The notes below the pieces were generated by a model, which did not search any database, had not been told where the DNA came from, and saw only the letters and a program-made list of their open reading frames with translations. Of a stretch of 64,000 nucleotides of DNA, positions 51,003-63,112 are shown piece after piece; the first letter of the stretch is position 1, and every line of letters starts with the position of its first letter. This stretch comes from Membranipora membranacea (Eukaryota; Bryozoa; Gymnolaemata; Cheilostomatida; Membraniporidae). The DNA lies in assembly GCA_914767715.1 (NCBI GenBank), contig OU612069.1:10909387-10973386 (forward strand). The letters are read 5' to 3'. The position numbers were made by a program, and so were the translations under genes.

Positions 51003-53732
51003 TGGTTGCATTTTTCTATGTATTGTTAGCAGTTTTTAAGATATAAATGGACCAGCGGGTAGGGCACTCATCTATTTGAGGTTTGCAGTGAAGTTTTATA
51101 AAGAACAACTTGCTGATAGCCCTCTGTTTACAGCCTAATTCTGTCGTCAGAAGTGTCTTAAACACGAGGCAAGTGGTATGATCAACACATACTCCCACCT
51201 TGTGATCATTCAGGGATTATGAGGCAACTGAGATAGGTCTAGAGCATATCACTCGCAGCATGTAATGCCAAAAGTTATCAAAAATACCTTAACATAAAGT
51301 CTCTTTCCCATGTATCCCACTCTTTGGATAGTCATGATCACGCATGCAGCATTGTCCTTGCATGGTATGATGAAAGTAATCGACCTGTATTAACTCACAG
51401 ATCGAATTAACTTTTTGTGACACTCAGTTCTACAAGTACCAATAACAAACAAAATCATTGCCAAGCTACTTCAAAAAAATGCCTGCGATGGATTTTTGAG
51501 GTAAGATACAAACAGTTGGACATCGTTTGACAAACTGATCAATGATGAGGATACAGATATATTAGTTGTTCCACAATTGATGAATCAAATTGAATTACTG
51601 GAGCTCAATGGGAAAAAATGAATAACTGCTGATTTTAAACATAAAATGTCATAATCATGTCATAATTTGACACTAATTACCTTACCACCTAGCAACTCAA
51701 GCTTTTTTCACATTATTCGGCAATTTTTTAAGTTTTATGACTAGGTCAACTTACAATGGCTTTTGCTTGTTAAATGAACTCCCTCATTGGTTAGACAGGC
51801 ATATTGTATAGTGCTGAGTACTGCAGACGAAACAGTGGCATTTCCTGTGAGTAACCAGTGAACATCTGACATCTTCGCTACCACACATCTAAAATGGCAA
51901 GTGGTCTTCAACCTCATTTCAAAAGTTGCACTAAATTACTTCAATTGTACATGGAAAATCAGTGCAACCAAACATGCTACTTCTCAGCAATGTGTTTAGA
52001 TATAATTTTATATTTTCAAGGCAAAGAGGCCGCTTTTTTTGTAGTGCAAGTATTTCACTTGATGGTTATCCGTTAAAAAAAAAGAAGACTATTGGGATTA
52101 ATGCACTATAAGCTGTCTAATAAATAATTCTGTGGGCCAAAACCAAGAACCAAGGATCTCCATGACCAATTCATCAGCTTTAATGAAGAAAGAGGCGGTA
52201 AGTACATTAACACTAAGCTGTGCAGTGTAGGCATATGGCTCAAGTGTTATTTTTATTCCCAACGGTGCACTGTCTAGCGTGCTGGTCTATGAAACTTAGT
52301 TATAACATCTGAATGATGTGGAGCACAATTAAGTCAGGTTTAAATGGGTGGACTTCCAGCCTCATGACCTATCTATAGGCAAAGGGGCTCGCACCACCCT
52401 CACCCTGCTTGCACTCTCACTGCTCACATATAGCTAGCGTTAAATTCTATTCAAAGTTACCTTCTCAATGAGTGTGAGCAGACAACTCAGCAAACAAATC
52501 ATCTAAAGCACTTTTTTTTACACAGGGTCTGAAATATGCTGAAGTAATCTTATGGGAAAAATGAAAAGTCCACATACATCTTTGTCATCTAGACTTGATT
52601 TTCCTAAAAGACTAGAGGTAGCCTACTCACATTGATCTTTGTCTCAGTCGCAGTTCTCAATGAATAGAAATGAGTATGAAGACCACCAATCGCTCTTCTC
52701 ACAGTAAAACCATCGCCAGTAAGAGAAAAAACTTTTTTTCCTGCAACAAGCAAATATCATGCACTTACAGGCCCAGGTAATATCCTTACTGTACATTGTT
52801 TTTTCTGCATATTCTTTCAATGCAATGTGGGTTATGATCTTCAGAAGTAATACATTCAGAAGCAATACTATGGATAAATTGACAAATTTCTAGTAATCTG
52901 AATACAACTACATGTACATTTCTAAGAACCACCAAGCCTCACTACTTTCAGCTTTCTAAAGTGGAGATCATAAGTAGGAGGGGTGTATAGTATATGATTA
53001 AGTTAGTTTGAAAAATCTTTTTTTTTCATTTATCCATATGGCATAAACAAACCAAAGCTCAATTTTGGTGTGATATGAAGTGAATTTGTATGCATATCAT
53101 AACAAGAACTTTTTTATCACACCTTCTAATGTAGGCTACAGCAACTGTACTTGATCAAACCAACAAGTAAGCTAGGGGAAAAACATCGGTACTTTGTAGC
53201 TGGCAACAGCAGTGTAGTGTAGTGTTATTATGCCCATACATAGCTATAGCAATTACAGGAGCAAACAAATTTTGAGAATTCCATCGACCATTGATATTTC
53301 TGTGGTCGAGTACAAAATCAATTACGACACGGACAATGCTTAAGGATATGTCCCCATTGATTCCCCAACAACCAATGTAAGAGGAATTAACTAAGCGTTA
53401 GACGATCTACTGACCAAGGAAGCCTTTGAAGCACAGCACATGTTGTTTCAAATGAGTACAAATAAATGGCATTTTTATATCGAATTAATATTAATTAAAT
53501 TCACTCATTGTTGTGCTTTTGTACGGTGAGTGAGTTTAATGCAACCACGCGCAGGTCCCATGTCCCGAGGGCCGTAACATCCACACGCAACTCATCACAA
53601 CCCAGGGTTAATGTGTCGTGTGCCATGTGACACAGGGGGTTGGATCAAGTTGAAGTTAAAAGGTTAGTTTGAACGCACCAAACCAACCAAGACCTTGACA
53701 AGATTATGGACTTGAGTTTCTACCTAGGCTTA

Positions 53733-54545
53733 TATATATAATGTAAAATAAGGCTTGCAAGTAAGTCCCAGGCCAGGGGCACCATGGGACTATCGGCATC
53801 TGGAGAACTTACAAGCATGTAATTGTATACTTCGCCAATCCGATGTCCATTGGCAAAGTTAGACTGTCTTGAAAAGCTTTGTTTGAGGGTGGGCGCCGAA
53901 AAAAGCTTGTCATGACAGGCTATGGCAAAGTATACATGCTTATAATCATAGGCATCTGGAGTTACAAGCATGTCCAGTATCAACCACCCCCTTTCCCTCG
54001 GAAAGGGAAAGGGGGTGGTTGATACTGGACATGCTTGTAACTCCAGATGCCTACTATGGTTATAACCTCCACACAGTCACTGATCAAGCACACAATACAG
54101 CACTGACTTGAGTAAGTGTAACGTGTTGGTATATAACAGCAGAGTATTGGTTTAGTTCAGTGAGTGGGAAGGCTACTAGACTTGTAACTAGTAAGCTGAG
54201 TAAGTAGTAGTAATAGTACTACCTACAGTAAAGTCATAGGCATCTGGAGTTACAAGCATGTATACTTTGCAATGTCCATGATCATGATCATTGGTCACCC
54301 ATCCTAGTCCTTTCCAAGCAAGGTATAGGCCATAGGCATCTGGAGTTACAAGTATGTCCAGTATCAACCATACTGGACATGCTTGTAACTCCAGAGGCAG
54401 ATGCCTATGCCCGATGGTAAAGGCATGGGCCCCTGGGACTTACATGTCTTTACTTTGCCAATGTCCAGTATCAACCACCCCAAAAAAAATACTGATACTG
54501 GTCATCGGCAAAGTAAAGACATGTAAGTCCCAGGGACCCATGAGT
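53733..54545. mobile_element. Cluster of nested palindromic MITEs, family D
   Basis: Several hairpins share arms with GGCATCTGGAGTTACAAGCA and variants with GGGACTTACATGTCTTTACT. The palindrome at 53949-54053 has near-perfect arms of about 50 bp. Others span about 54233-54405 and 54411-54541. A family A MITE is inserted in one at 53860-53922. A solitary copy of this family is at 62759-62876. Confidence 0.75.
53860..53922. mobile_element. 63-bp palindromic MITE, family A copy 2, with 9-bp target duplication
   Basis: TAGACTGTCTTGAAAAGC and GCTTGTCATGACAGGCTA are imperfect inverse arms, close to the copy at 17358-17441. An exact TGGCAAAGT flanks it (53851-53859 and 53923-53931). It interrupts a family D palindrome, so it inserted later. 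Confidence 0.85.
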
Positions 54546-55011
54546 AAAGTAGAAAAAGAAGTGATTGGCTAGTGAAGTAATGATGATTATTATTATTTAT
54601 ACATACATTGTAACATACATACAAACGTTGGAAATAATTATTTAGCTAAATTAGTGAGTGCTACTACTATACAAGGATGGAAACTGTTACCTGAAACTTG
54701 CTGAGACTGGAAAGGAAAACACTACAGCAGTATAGTCTTCATTAGCAGAGTAGAGTATGCAGCTTTACAGAGCTTCTTCATGAAGAACACCACCAGGCAT
54801 CAACCAAAATCCATACCATGTTTTGGATTAGGCAGAAAATGAGATGACTACCCCTGATTGGCTTGGTGGGATTCAATTAACCAATTAGAATGTGTTTTCC
54901 AAATTTCCGCATTTTAGTCATTTCATCGTAAAACTGAGAAACACGCGTGCTAACGCGTACTTTCAAGAGAAATTCCGCATTTCCGCATTTTAGTGAACCC
55001 CTCAGCAAACC

Positions 55012-56605
55012 CCCTGTCCTGTTCATAATTTCTCATTAACTTGCAAATGGGTGTTAGCTATTGTAAGCTAGTCTTGAGAGACTACTGTGAGGCATTTAAT
55101 CCATTTTAAAGTGGGCAACACACATCAATCAACTTAATAATTACATGAAGAACAGAGTAAATGAATGACACTTGATTGATTGAATGATTGGTGTTGTTGT
55201 TGTTGCACTCCAGTCCAGTCCAGTCCTCACACCTCAGTCTCTCTCTGTTATTGACTGCAGGTAGTATAAAGTTGGACTCTTTCTTGACCTGCAATTTCAT
55301 ATTAATCAGTAACCCATAGATAGCACTAGCAGAGTAAATGGCTCAAGAAGTTATTGAAGAAGAAGAACTCATCCACTGGACCTGCACAAACACAGAAGGC
55401 CTTTGCAGCACAGTGGACGTGGTTGCAAGGAATTGGTGTTGGAGTTGTGGTTGAGTTCTTCTTGTGCTGTGCTAAGAACCCATGGGGGTGCCTATGCCGC
55501 AGCCGCGGTATGTCCCCGTGGCATCCGGCGGTTGCAAAATAGGCATACGGTTGGCACTGGGACAACTTCTGGATGCCTAATATGAATAGAAAGCATCCGG
55601 ACACTAATTTGACGGAAGCAGATGGGTTCATAACAGAGGATGGGCTGTAGGCACTCATCATCGGGTCAGCAAACCCGATCGAATGCCTAGTTAGCAACCA
55701 CCGGATGCCCCACGGACATTCGGTTGTTGCTAAATAGGCAACGGGATAGGTTCAGGATAGTCACACATTGAGATTGATACCATGTGAAATGGTTGTCCAG
55801 TTGGCACTGCTGGATGGGTATGTGTCATAAGTGGATAGCCCTTATACAAAGATTTGTTGTGGATGGCCATTTACCAGGCATCCTCAGACTTCCACACTTT
55901 GCCAATGTTCATTATGGAGTGATTGAAGTCCTTACATATAAGCACCATGACTGTGGACAGTATCTACACAGCTCTGTAGTTTCAAATGCAAAGGTGCTGT
56001 TACATACACATTCATACATGTGTATATATTCCGGATAATAATAACATATCTGACACGATGCATGATCTGTAACCTTATTAGCTATAGCTATTAGCTATAG
56101 CTATGCAAGCAAGGGGAGGTCTGTTTGTTTGATAATTATAATTAAAAAGTTTTAGCACACAGGCCCTACTCTCATTAATTACACCCCTCTGAATTATGTG
56201 TCAACCTTTGGTGTGTCAATGGTAACTATAAAAAACTACATCGAATCATCAACCTTAGCTGCAACAGCCTATTCTCAGCTGCCGAGATAGCTTGCAATAT
56301 TCACAACATATGTGTTTCCTGACCACTTTCACTCTCACCAACTCAAGGTTCAGTCAGTCAATAGCAAAATCAGGAACTTCCCCCCCCCAGGGCTGGCGAT
56401 TCCTAGGGACAACCCTGGTTTTGACATTGGAACCTGTTTGCATGAAATAAATTGGGTCAGTAGGCATCTGCATAATTGAATATAAGCTATGGAGTGAGAG
56501 CCTTGAAAATATATCTTGTCAAGCAGACTTTTTCATCTACCCTTCTAGATAGACTGAACATAAAATAAGTCCCACACTTTTTCAGAGTTGCTGCAGGAAA
56601 GAAAG
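55012..56605. other. Spacer before MRPS17
   Basis: No firm exon. It contains a relatively GC-rich stretch (about 55430-55740) with repeated CCGGATGC, CGGTTG and AATAGGCA words. The strong acceptors just before the MRPS17 start (CTTTTTCAG at about 56585 and TGCTGCAG at about 56596) suggest a non-coding first exon and promoter somewhere in this region. Confidence 0.35.
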
Positions 56606-57371
56606 ATGCCTAAGATATATAACAGTCTTAATATTGACTACAAGAGAGTATTGAAAGGCAGCTACGCCCGAATGCTAGTAGGTCAAGTTAAGACAATCAA
56701 TGAGAAAACCGGAAGCAGACAGGTTGCATGTTTGAAGCTATCCTTAGACCCGAAGCTCCTCATATATTACAATGCAAGGTAAGCCTTATGTCATAGAGTT
56801 TTGTTCATCAAAATGTGCTCTTTTGAAAGAGAGGACTATTTGAGGTTATCATGCCTAGTGAACTTCAATAATAATTTGCCAGCATTGTTTTCTGATTGTC
56901 CTGATCCAAGTCATGTATCAGAAGCTTTTATATGATATATCTGCTTTGCTGTTTCTTGTTTTTCTGTTTCGTTATTATTGTTGCTATTCATTCATAGACA
57001 TAACCATAAACGGAACGGATTTTTGGCCTCTCGAGTTGACAAGTTAACGCAATATGAACCCAAACAATTTACATCCGATCACTTGTGATGAAATTGCATG
57101 GTCCTATTTTTACAGGCGAATGTTTAGAGTACTTGACGAAGCCAACGGAACTGAATACGGAGACATAGTACTGATATCACAATTAGAGAGACCACAGGGA
57201 AATTTCGCTACCCACAAAGTGGAGGAAATAGTATTCAAAAATGGAGCTGTGATCGACCCGATGAGCGGCAAACCATGTCATGGACCCGAACTATCAGAAT
57301 CTACACACAATCCTAACTTTGAGAAGTATATGCAACAGAAAAGACAATTACAATCCGATAGTGAAGTGTGA
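56606..57371 (+). CDS. MRPS17: Mitochondrial small ribosomal subunit protein S17
   Basis: uS17m, a 12S-rRNA-binding protein of the mitochondrial small subunit with the OB-type S17 fold. Exons 56606-56778 and 57116-57371 join within an Arg codon and give 142 aa. Family landmarks are MLVGQVKTINEKTG (compare WIVGKVIGTKMQKT in human), LDPKLLIYYN, GDIVLISQLERP, and the very conserved IVFKNGAVIDPMSGKPC. Length is close to the human 130 aa. The start is the first ATG after the splice acceptors at about 56585-56596. It is convergent with UCHL3. Confidence 0.95.
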
Positions 57372-57551
57372 GTGACTAGAGCTAGCAATCTGATTGGATG
57401 ATATCTGCCGTGCCAAAAAAAAGTGTCAAGCGTTTTTGTACTTTTTCTCAGAGTGCGTTTTATGATGGCTGAATGGACATGAACATGCTGCTTGTACATA
57501 CATGATGTTTCAGATCATAGCTGTTCGAACGAACATGTCTGTGAAATAAGA

Positions 57552-57557
57552 AATAAA
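57552..57557 (+). promoter_or_regulatory. Poly(A) signal of MRPS17
   Basis: AATAAA lies 180 bp after the MRPS17 stop, and a GT-rich stretch (gtcagttgttttgt) follows at once, as downstream elements do. Confidence 0.7.
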
Positions 57558-57586
57558 GTCAGTTGTTTTGTACCCAGTAAGAGGAT

Positions 57587-57592
57587 TTTATT
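57587..57592 (-). promoter_or_regulatory. Poly(A) signal of UCHL3
   Basis: Minus-strand AATAAA, about 540 nt past the UCHL3 stop and only 30 bp from the opposing MRPS17 signal. Confidence 0.5.
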
Positions 57593-58134
57593 CCATGTAA
57601 ACTATAAATATAACAATGAGGGACAACTTATAAATCTGGCGTAGTTATGATAGTATCATCAGTCAAGCAGTCATCAAATAGGCTTACAATAGTTCATAAG
57701 AAAGCTGAGCAGTCTTCACAAGTAATTGAAGAATGTGGAAGTAACGAAAAATGATACAAACTTTATATATCTGAGTCATGTTGAGATTTGACAACCTTAT
57801 GTGGTATAGTACCGAGCAAGTTAATGCCTTCATTGGATGAACACAGTGCACAATTTATATGTTGCGTGTCTATCTTGAATGTTTTCATCGAACCATAAAT
57901 ATTGTACGATACGCTTAGAAAGTGGTAGCCGTTATAGCCATCTACAACATACTTCTCTTTGAGCTAGCCAGACCATTGAGTAATATTTGATGGCAAGTGT
58001 TCTTTGTTATGGCAAAAAGCTGCCAGTGATACAACATCTACACACATGTTACAATATAACAGTAGTACGCTTGTTGGAAACCCAGAGTTTGATAGCAACT
58101 TGAGTGTTTTTCGGCTTCCAACAGCAGATTGATT

Positions 58135-61100
58135 TTAATCGTTCTTAGCGAGAGCTGTGAGGGTGAAACTAAGCTCAGTTGGGTCTCTTCCCATGAATTT
58201 CTTCACCACCTCAATAGTGTCCTGACAACAGAGATAAAGGAATAGATTAGTTTACATCACACTGGTAAGATCAGGTTTAGGAACCTTTATATATAACTGA
58301 TTATATTACAAATAATCAGCATAGTGTATTTGTGGGAGTTGTTGCACCATTGAACGGCACAATCAAGGAGCAGCCAACTCCATAGTGTTGAATCAGTTGT
58401 CCGATTGTTACTTTAAAATAAGACAGTTTATCTGAGGGCGTCCATTATAATAGTAACGCCGGGGATCGTCGAGCGAGGGGCAAAAGTCTGGGGGCTCAGA
58501 CTATGAATACGGGTATAAATTTCATTTATGCAGCTGTTGTATCGATAATGTGTACAACCAAGGATTTCTTGAAATCCTTGGTACAACCCATATTTGAAAT
58601 TTTTATTCGATGAAACCATAGTCTCTATGATAATACATCTAGAGAGGCCACAGCTTCTGTGAGGCACATATTCTAGGGTGAAGTAACGACAATGAATTTC
58701 GTAGCAACAATGTTGTTTTCAAATGACTATCATAGATTTGAAACCCACAGTCAAGGTTTTACTCTGAGTGCTCAATTGATTTCATTTGGATTCTGAGTTT
58801 AAGAATGGGAATAAATGCAGCAGATGGTGACCAATTTGATGATATTTTGCTATGTAATAGAAAGATAACATCTACATTTTTCAATTTCAAGTCGCATGAC
58901 AACAGTGATGTTGAACAAAATGTGCTGCCACAGCCTAATTCATTCATATAGAAAAAGACAATATTATATCTTTTAACATGACCTAGTAAAGCTGTAACAA
59001 AAATAAGCTAAATAGACCAATCATATAGCTCTCACCTCGAGTAGCGTATCAGGAGTTGTGTTTCCGTGCCGAGTTGGTTGAGGTTTCCTTCCGTCCATTT
59101 CATACAGACCTCCATCCATGTGTACAAAGGCCACAAAATGGAGATTAGTCTTAGCTGAGATATCAGGAGCTTCTGTCTGTCCTTCTTTAGCTGAGGACTC
59201 GTGAGCAGCACCTTCAAGTAACACCAACAACAGGTGAGATAAGGGGTAGGGTAGGTCAAATCTGACTGTTCATTTACAGTTTTTAATCATTTTTAGTTCC
59301 CCTTCTCAATATCATAACATCTCAAAAATATATTTATTGATCAAACAAAATATGGTCAACTGTAGCTAGAAACACTATCATGTGAGCATCAGTAAATTTT
59401 CATCAACCGAAATTGCTAACAATATGTCAAAATATTCGATGAGATGCACACATGCTATTCTGTAATGCATGAAATGTATTTGATTGCCAAATGTGTGACT
59501 GCCTATGGATGCTAATGGACGAGAATAAACAATGTATGAAAATTGAAAAACCTCTACTGTCAACTGTGCCAGAAACATAATTTTCTGGTTGGTTAGCAGA
59601 GCAAGGCTGTTGGCTATTAATTCGCAGAAAGTTTTATGGGAGCTTCTTTTGGATGATTGAACCATATAGTTATCCCCTATGGATTGAACTAAGAGTTCAT
59701 CAAACTCTGCTCTCTCCAATAAGGTAAAATCTCAATTAAGTATAGCTGGGATGCGTAAAAAAGTTGGATCGGACAACAGCAACTTTTTTCTGTAATTTGG
59801 TACTTTTTCTCAGATTAATCTAACTTATACATAATTTGTTTTGCTGTGGAATTTTGCTGACAAAGAGTAGAAAGCTGGTACAATCATGACTCTATTTTAA
59901 GATTTCACTGACTAGCTCGAAAACACATCTATACCAAAAAGGAAGACAAACCAAACAGTCTGATTGTTCCAGTTCTCTGGCTCTTTGCGCTATCGCAGCC
60001 TGCTGTAGCTTATCAAGCTTTTTAACAGCTTTAGCTTTAACAATATCAGCTATGCACCAACCGATATTCTTGTCTTTTCCAAGGGCGTCAGCTCTGGCGT
60101 CTCGATCCATGTCCTTACTTGACTTGAGGAATGCTGATAGTGGCTTTGATTCTACAAATCATGAAACGGACCTATAAATTAGTCTACCTAAAGAAGATGC
60201 AAAACATCGTATTGTCTACATAGTAGTTGTTTATTGTAGCTCAGTGTTTATTCAAACCTCCAACCTCACTGAGCATTTCTTAAAATACATAAACATGTTG
60301 CACTTTTGTGGATGTCCAATTAATGGGAAGATAATCACACACTGTATGTGCAACTTAGCAATATAATATGTCACAAGACTGCTGAAGGACATCTTCAAAA
60401 TTTAACAACTCTCTGATTGAAGAGAATTGGAGTTGTCTAATGTTTAGCCAAACATGGACAACTCCAAATTACACAACATACAGAATTATCTTGCTGAAAT
60501 TTTCAGACTAGGGAAAGAAAGTGTGCGGAATTCACGCATATGAAAGTCTTACAGCTGCTTGTTTATTGATTCAAAATAGTCCCCGACAATGATGTTGATA
60601 TTTAAAACTCAGTAGACAGGATTACATTGAGATATTTTGTAGCTCAATCCAGAAAACTAATTCAATTTGTTCGACATTTATACGTCTGCACTTTAGCACT
60701 AACCGTCTAATTTGATTCTGTCGGTATTATTAGCTAAAGCGTGAATTATTCCGACGGTACCACAAGCGTTACCCACTGTCTGCTTCATAAAATACACAGA
60801 ACTACTGTCTTCTTGTGCCCCAAGTGGCTCAGCCTCTGACTGAAAGGTTAATAAATAAATACTAATAACATATTCATATTATTATATCACAGAATATAAA
60901 AGTGTCATGGATTTGTGGTCTACTTGGCTCAAAAGTTCTAATTCTACAGCATACAGACAAGTTTCGCAAAAATTTTTGTCAAGGTTATCATTGTGATGTA
61001 ATCACATTGCTGATCATTTGGACAGATTGCATAATTATTTTGAGCCATCATTGAACCCAATTATCTCGGCCATGTGAAGTTGTCCCAAGGCTATGCTGTT

Positions 61101-62331
61101 TGTATGCTGTTTGAATAGACATATACCATGGGGATATGTATAGTGTGTACTACTGAGAAAGGATCACTTTGCTCATGTGCACCAATTAATTCAGGTTGGA
61201 CATCTTTGACCCATAGTGTTTGGATTAATCCAAATGTGTTTGGGTTCTCAAACTGAAAAGTCACCCGGCCAACCCTGGATAAAAGTAAACTTCTATGCAG
61301 GCAAAATGTAATTGGGTCAGTTTTTTGGCACTGACACTACAGTGCAGAGAGACTCATATCACAAAGTTGATCTGCAAGCAATGTGGCAAGGATAATGAAT
61401 GTTCATACCTTCTCAGTGATTGGGTAGAGAAGCATAACTGCAGCTACAGGTCTGGGAACCATCATCAGCAGCTCCGGGTCCATACCATAAATATCACAAA
61501 ATGACCACGTCGAATCAGCACCAAGATTCTCTATGTATTTATTCATCACCTGAAATACAAATCACAATTAAGGCTTATTATTACTAGTATCACAATGAAC
61601 AGGGGCCTACTATTACGGAAAATGATTGAACATATCTTGACAGTAGTCATACAGTTTGATTAAATTTAGACTTGTCTACATTGATACATCTAAACAAGCG
61701 TGTGACATAGTCCATATTGTGTATAGGTAAGATGTTGTGGCTAAATAACAATGTCAATTCAGTTGGTACAGACAGGTCAGGTCACAGGGGAATGATGAGG
61801 CCAAACATATCAATTGATTTTTCCTGTTCAACTAGCAAAAATATCATTGGATGTCTCCTGGACATTTTACTCTTGCCTGATGATCATTAAAATTTACTCA
61901 GGCAAATCTCTCATGATTCATCCATTCCACTTCCTTGAGTACTAATAATTACTCAATCTCAAATAACTGCCACTCAAATACTCATGATATTTTTATTTTC
62001 AAGCCTCAAACTGTATTCATTATTATGTCATTTATAATACTTGTGAAAACTGTACAAAAACCAATTTTCCTGTAGATTGTATTTCTATACATTCTCAAAT
62101 ATCATCCTTTCATCTTTGCCTGCAAAAAGAGGCATTTTACTTTTTTCGTGTATTATTTTATCAATAAAGAGTTCATCATCATAATAATTACTAGCCTATT
62201 AATCAATTGATTGATGAGTAAACAAAAATGGATTTCGGGTCATATAAATGTTATGAATTGCCTCTCATCCAACTTACATCTGGGTTGGATTCAAGAGGCA
62301 GCCATCTGATTTGTCCAGCATCTTCAGCCAT
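58135..62331 (-). CDS. UCHL3: Ubiquitin carboxyl-terminal hydrolase L3
   Basis: Cysteine protease of peptidase family C12 that removes small C-terminal adducts from ubiquitin and NEDD8. Exons 62331-62278, 61549-61409, 60839-60704, 60151-60062, 59211-59036 and 58221-58135 are all phase-consistent and give 227 aa (human 230). The start [19 protein letters not shown] aligns with the vertebrate N-terminus. [18 protein letters not shown] is nearly invariant in the family. The catalytic set is intact: oxyanion Gln in YFMKQT, nucleophile Cys in [11 protein letters not shown], His in NLHFVAF, Asp in YEMDGRKP. The active-site crossover loop (exons 4-5, through [10 protein letters not shown]) matches human length exactly when exon 4 ends at 60062. 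The C-terminus is [10 protein letters not shown]. Confidence 0.97.
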
Positions 62332-62758
62332 TATGATACAGTAGACAGATACAGTTAATGTAAAACAGTGAATAAACAAGAAGTTGCTGTTGTTTCCTTG
62401 ATCAACAGAATAAGTTTTTTTTTCTTCAGCTCTAAAATGAATGAGCTAATCGATATGCAACATCAGCCAATTAAAACTCAAGTTACATCAGATTCGCCAA
62501 TCAACAACTGCCCTTTATTCTAACAGCCATTCCTATTATTAACATTCTCTATTGTTTCCGGTCATGATTTTTGACAAATTCTAAAATCAAGGGTAGAGTT
62601 TGGCCTAAATGTAGTGGTTTTTTATCCATTTATGTATAGCTTAGAGTCAAATTGTTTGGCAAATACATTGCATGGTCAACAAGGCTTTACTAATGGTCTT
62701 CACTCTCATTAAATCATGCTGATAGTTGTCAGGTTTGTCTCTGAAGGTCACACAATAA

Positions 62759-62876
62759 TAGGTATCTTGAGTTGCAAGCTGTATACTTGTTACTTTGCCA
62801 GCCAAATGTCCATGATCATGATCATGAAAATTGGGCTGGCAAAGTATACATGCTTGTAACTCCAGATGCCTATGAT
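62759..62876. mobile_element. Palindromic MITE, family D, single copy
   Basis: ATAGGTATCTTGAGTTGCAA at the left and TTGTAACTCCAGATGCCTAT at the right are imperfect inverses. The inner arms share CTTTGCCAG/CTGGCAAAG around an ATGATCATGATCAT core. It is related to the cluster at 53.7-54.5 kb. Confidence 0.75.
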
Positions 62877-63112
62877 TCTACCCTAAGCAGTCAAGATGCC
62901 ATGTTGGGTTTATCATAGAACCTTCCAAACCTGTGCTGTGCTTGGTGCATTGAGTGATGTCATTAATTAAGTGTCATTACAGAAAAAGTCCAGTTCTGTA
63001 TGGGCAATACTATTACCCAGTTTTATGAAAAGAATCATAGTAGAGGGTTTGTTGGTGCAGCCCGTATTGCAATGTAAGACAAAGGTTAGGTACTTAGTCT
63101 GATCCAACACAG

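Larger units (their letters stand above)
48463..52740 (-). pseudogene. Decayed spliced gene inside the 7.8-kb element
   Basis: Three phase-compatible minus-strand exons are visible. 52740-52631 encodes VFSLTGDGFTVRRAIGGL and more, phase 1 to 0. About 49590-49350 contains QFQYWKLILRKDCQSC, then, after an apparent frameshift in a GTGTGT run near 49432, TGYFVRLEAYALVV. 48674-48463 has a very strong T-rich acceptor, starts GMHPPSSVIAENNSCYG, has an in-frame TAG at 48603-48601, and continues NMNCVFEPKDTAIKLELAG to a final TGA. The exons read as protein of even composition and join in phase, but one frameshift and one stop break the frame. I do not recognise the family. It could be a host gene fragment captured by the transposon, or the element's own degenerate gene. 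Confidence 0.5.
47197..55000. mobile_element. 7.8-kb TIR element with 11-bp target duplication (Mutator-like?)
   Basis: The left end is GGGTTCACTAAAATGCGGAA... and the right end is its exact reverse complement over 22 bp. Both are flanked by the same 11-bp direct repeat, CTCAGCAAACC (47186-47196 and 55001-55011). Sub-terminal copies of ACTAAAATGCGGAAAT in both orientations crowd the left end (47260-47395) and the right end (54900-54995). A 9-11 bp duplication is typical of Mutator-like elements, so that superfamily is the best guess. I saw no transposase. The interior holds a decayed spliced gene, a SINE, a solo LTR and nested palindromic MITEs. Confidence 0.85.

Noticed and set aside
51016-51198. 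Cys-rich minus-strand frame of 60 codons inside the transposon
   Set aside because: The plus strand here looks like a degenerate tRNA-type SINE head (AGCGGGTAGGGCACTC), and no splice phase links the frame to the decayed gene.
53260-53420. Plus-strand peptide-like stretch ISVVEYKINYDTDNA followed by a stop
   Set aside because: Too short, with no splice signals around it.
55326-55697. Overlapping open frames on both strands upstream of MRPS17
   Set aside because: No splice sites or family similarity. The stretch is GC-rich and full of short inverted words, so the frames are probably by chance.
59892-60061. Open frame continuing past UCHL3 exon 4
   Set aside because: Intron read-through. Ending exon 4 at 60062 keeps phase and gives exactly the human loop length before [11 protein letters not shown].
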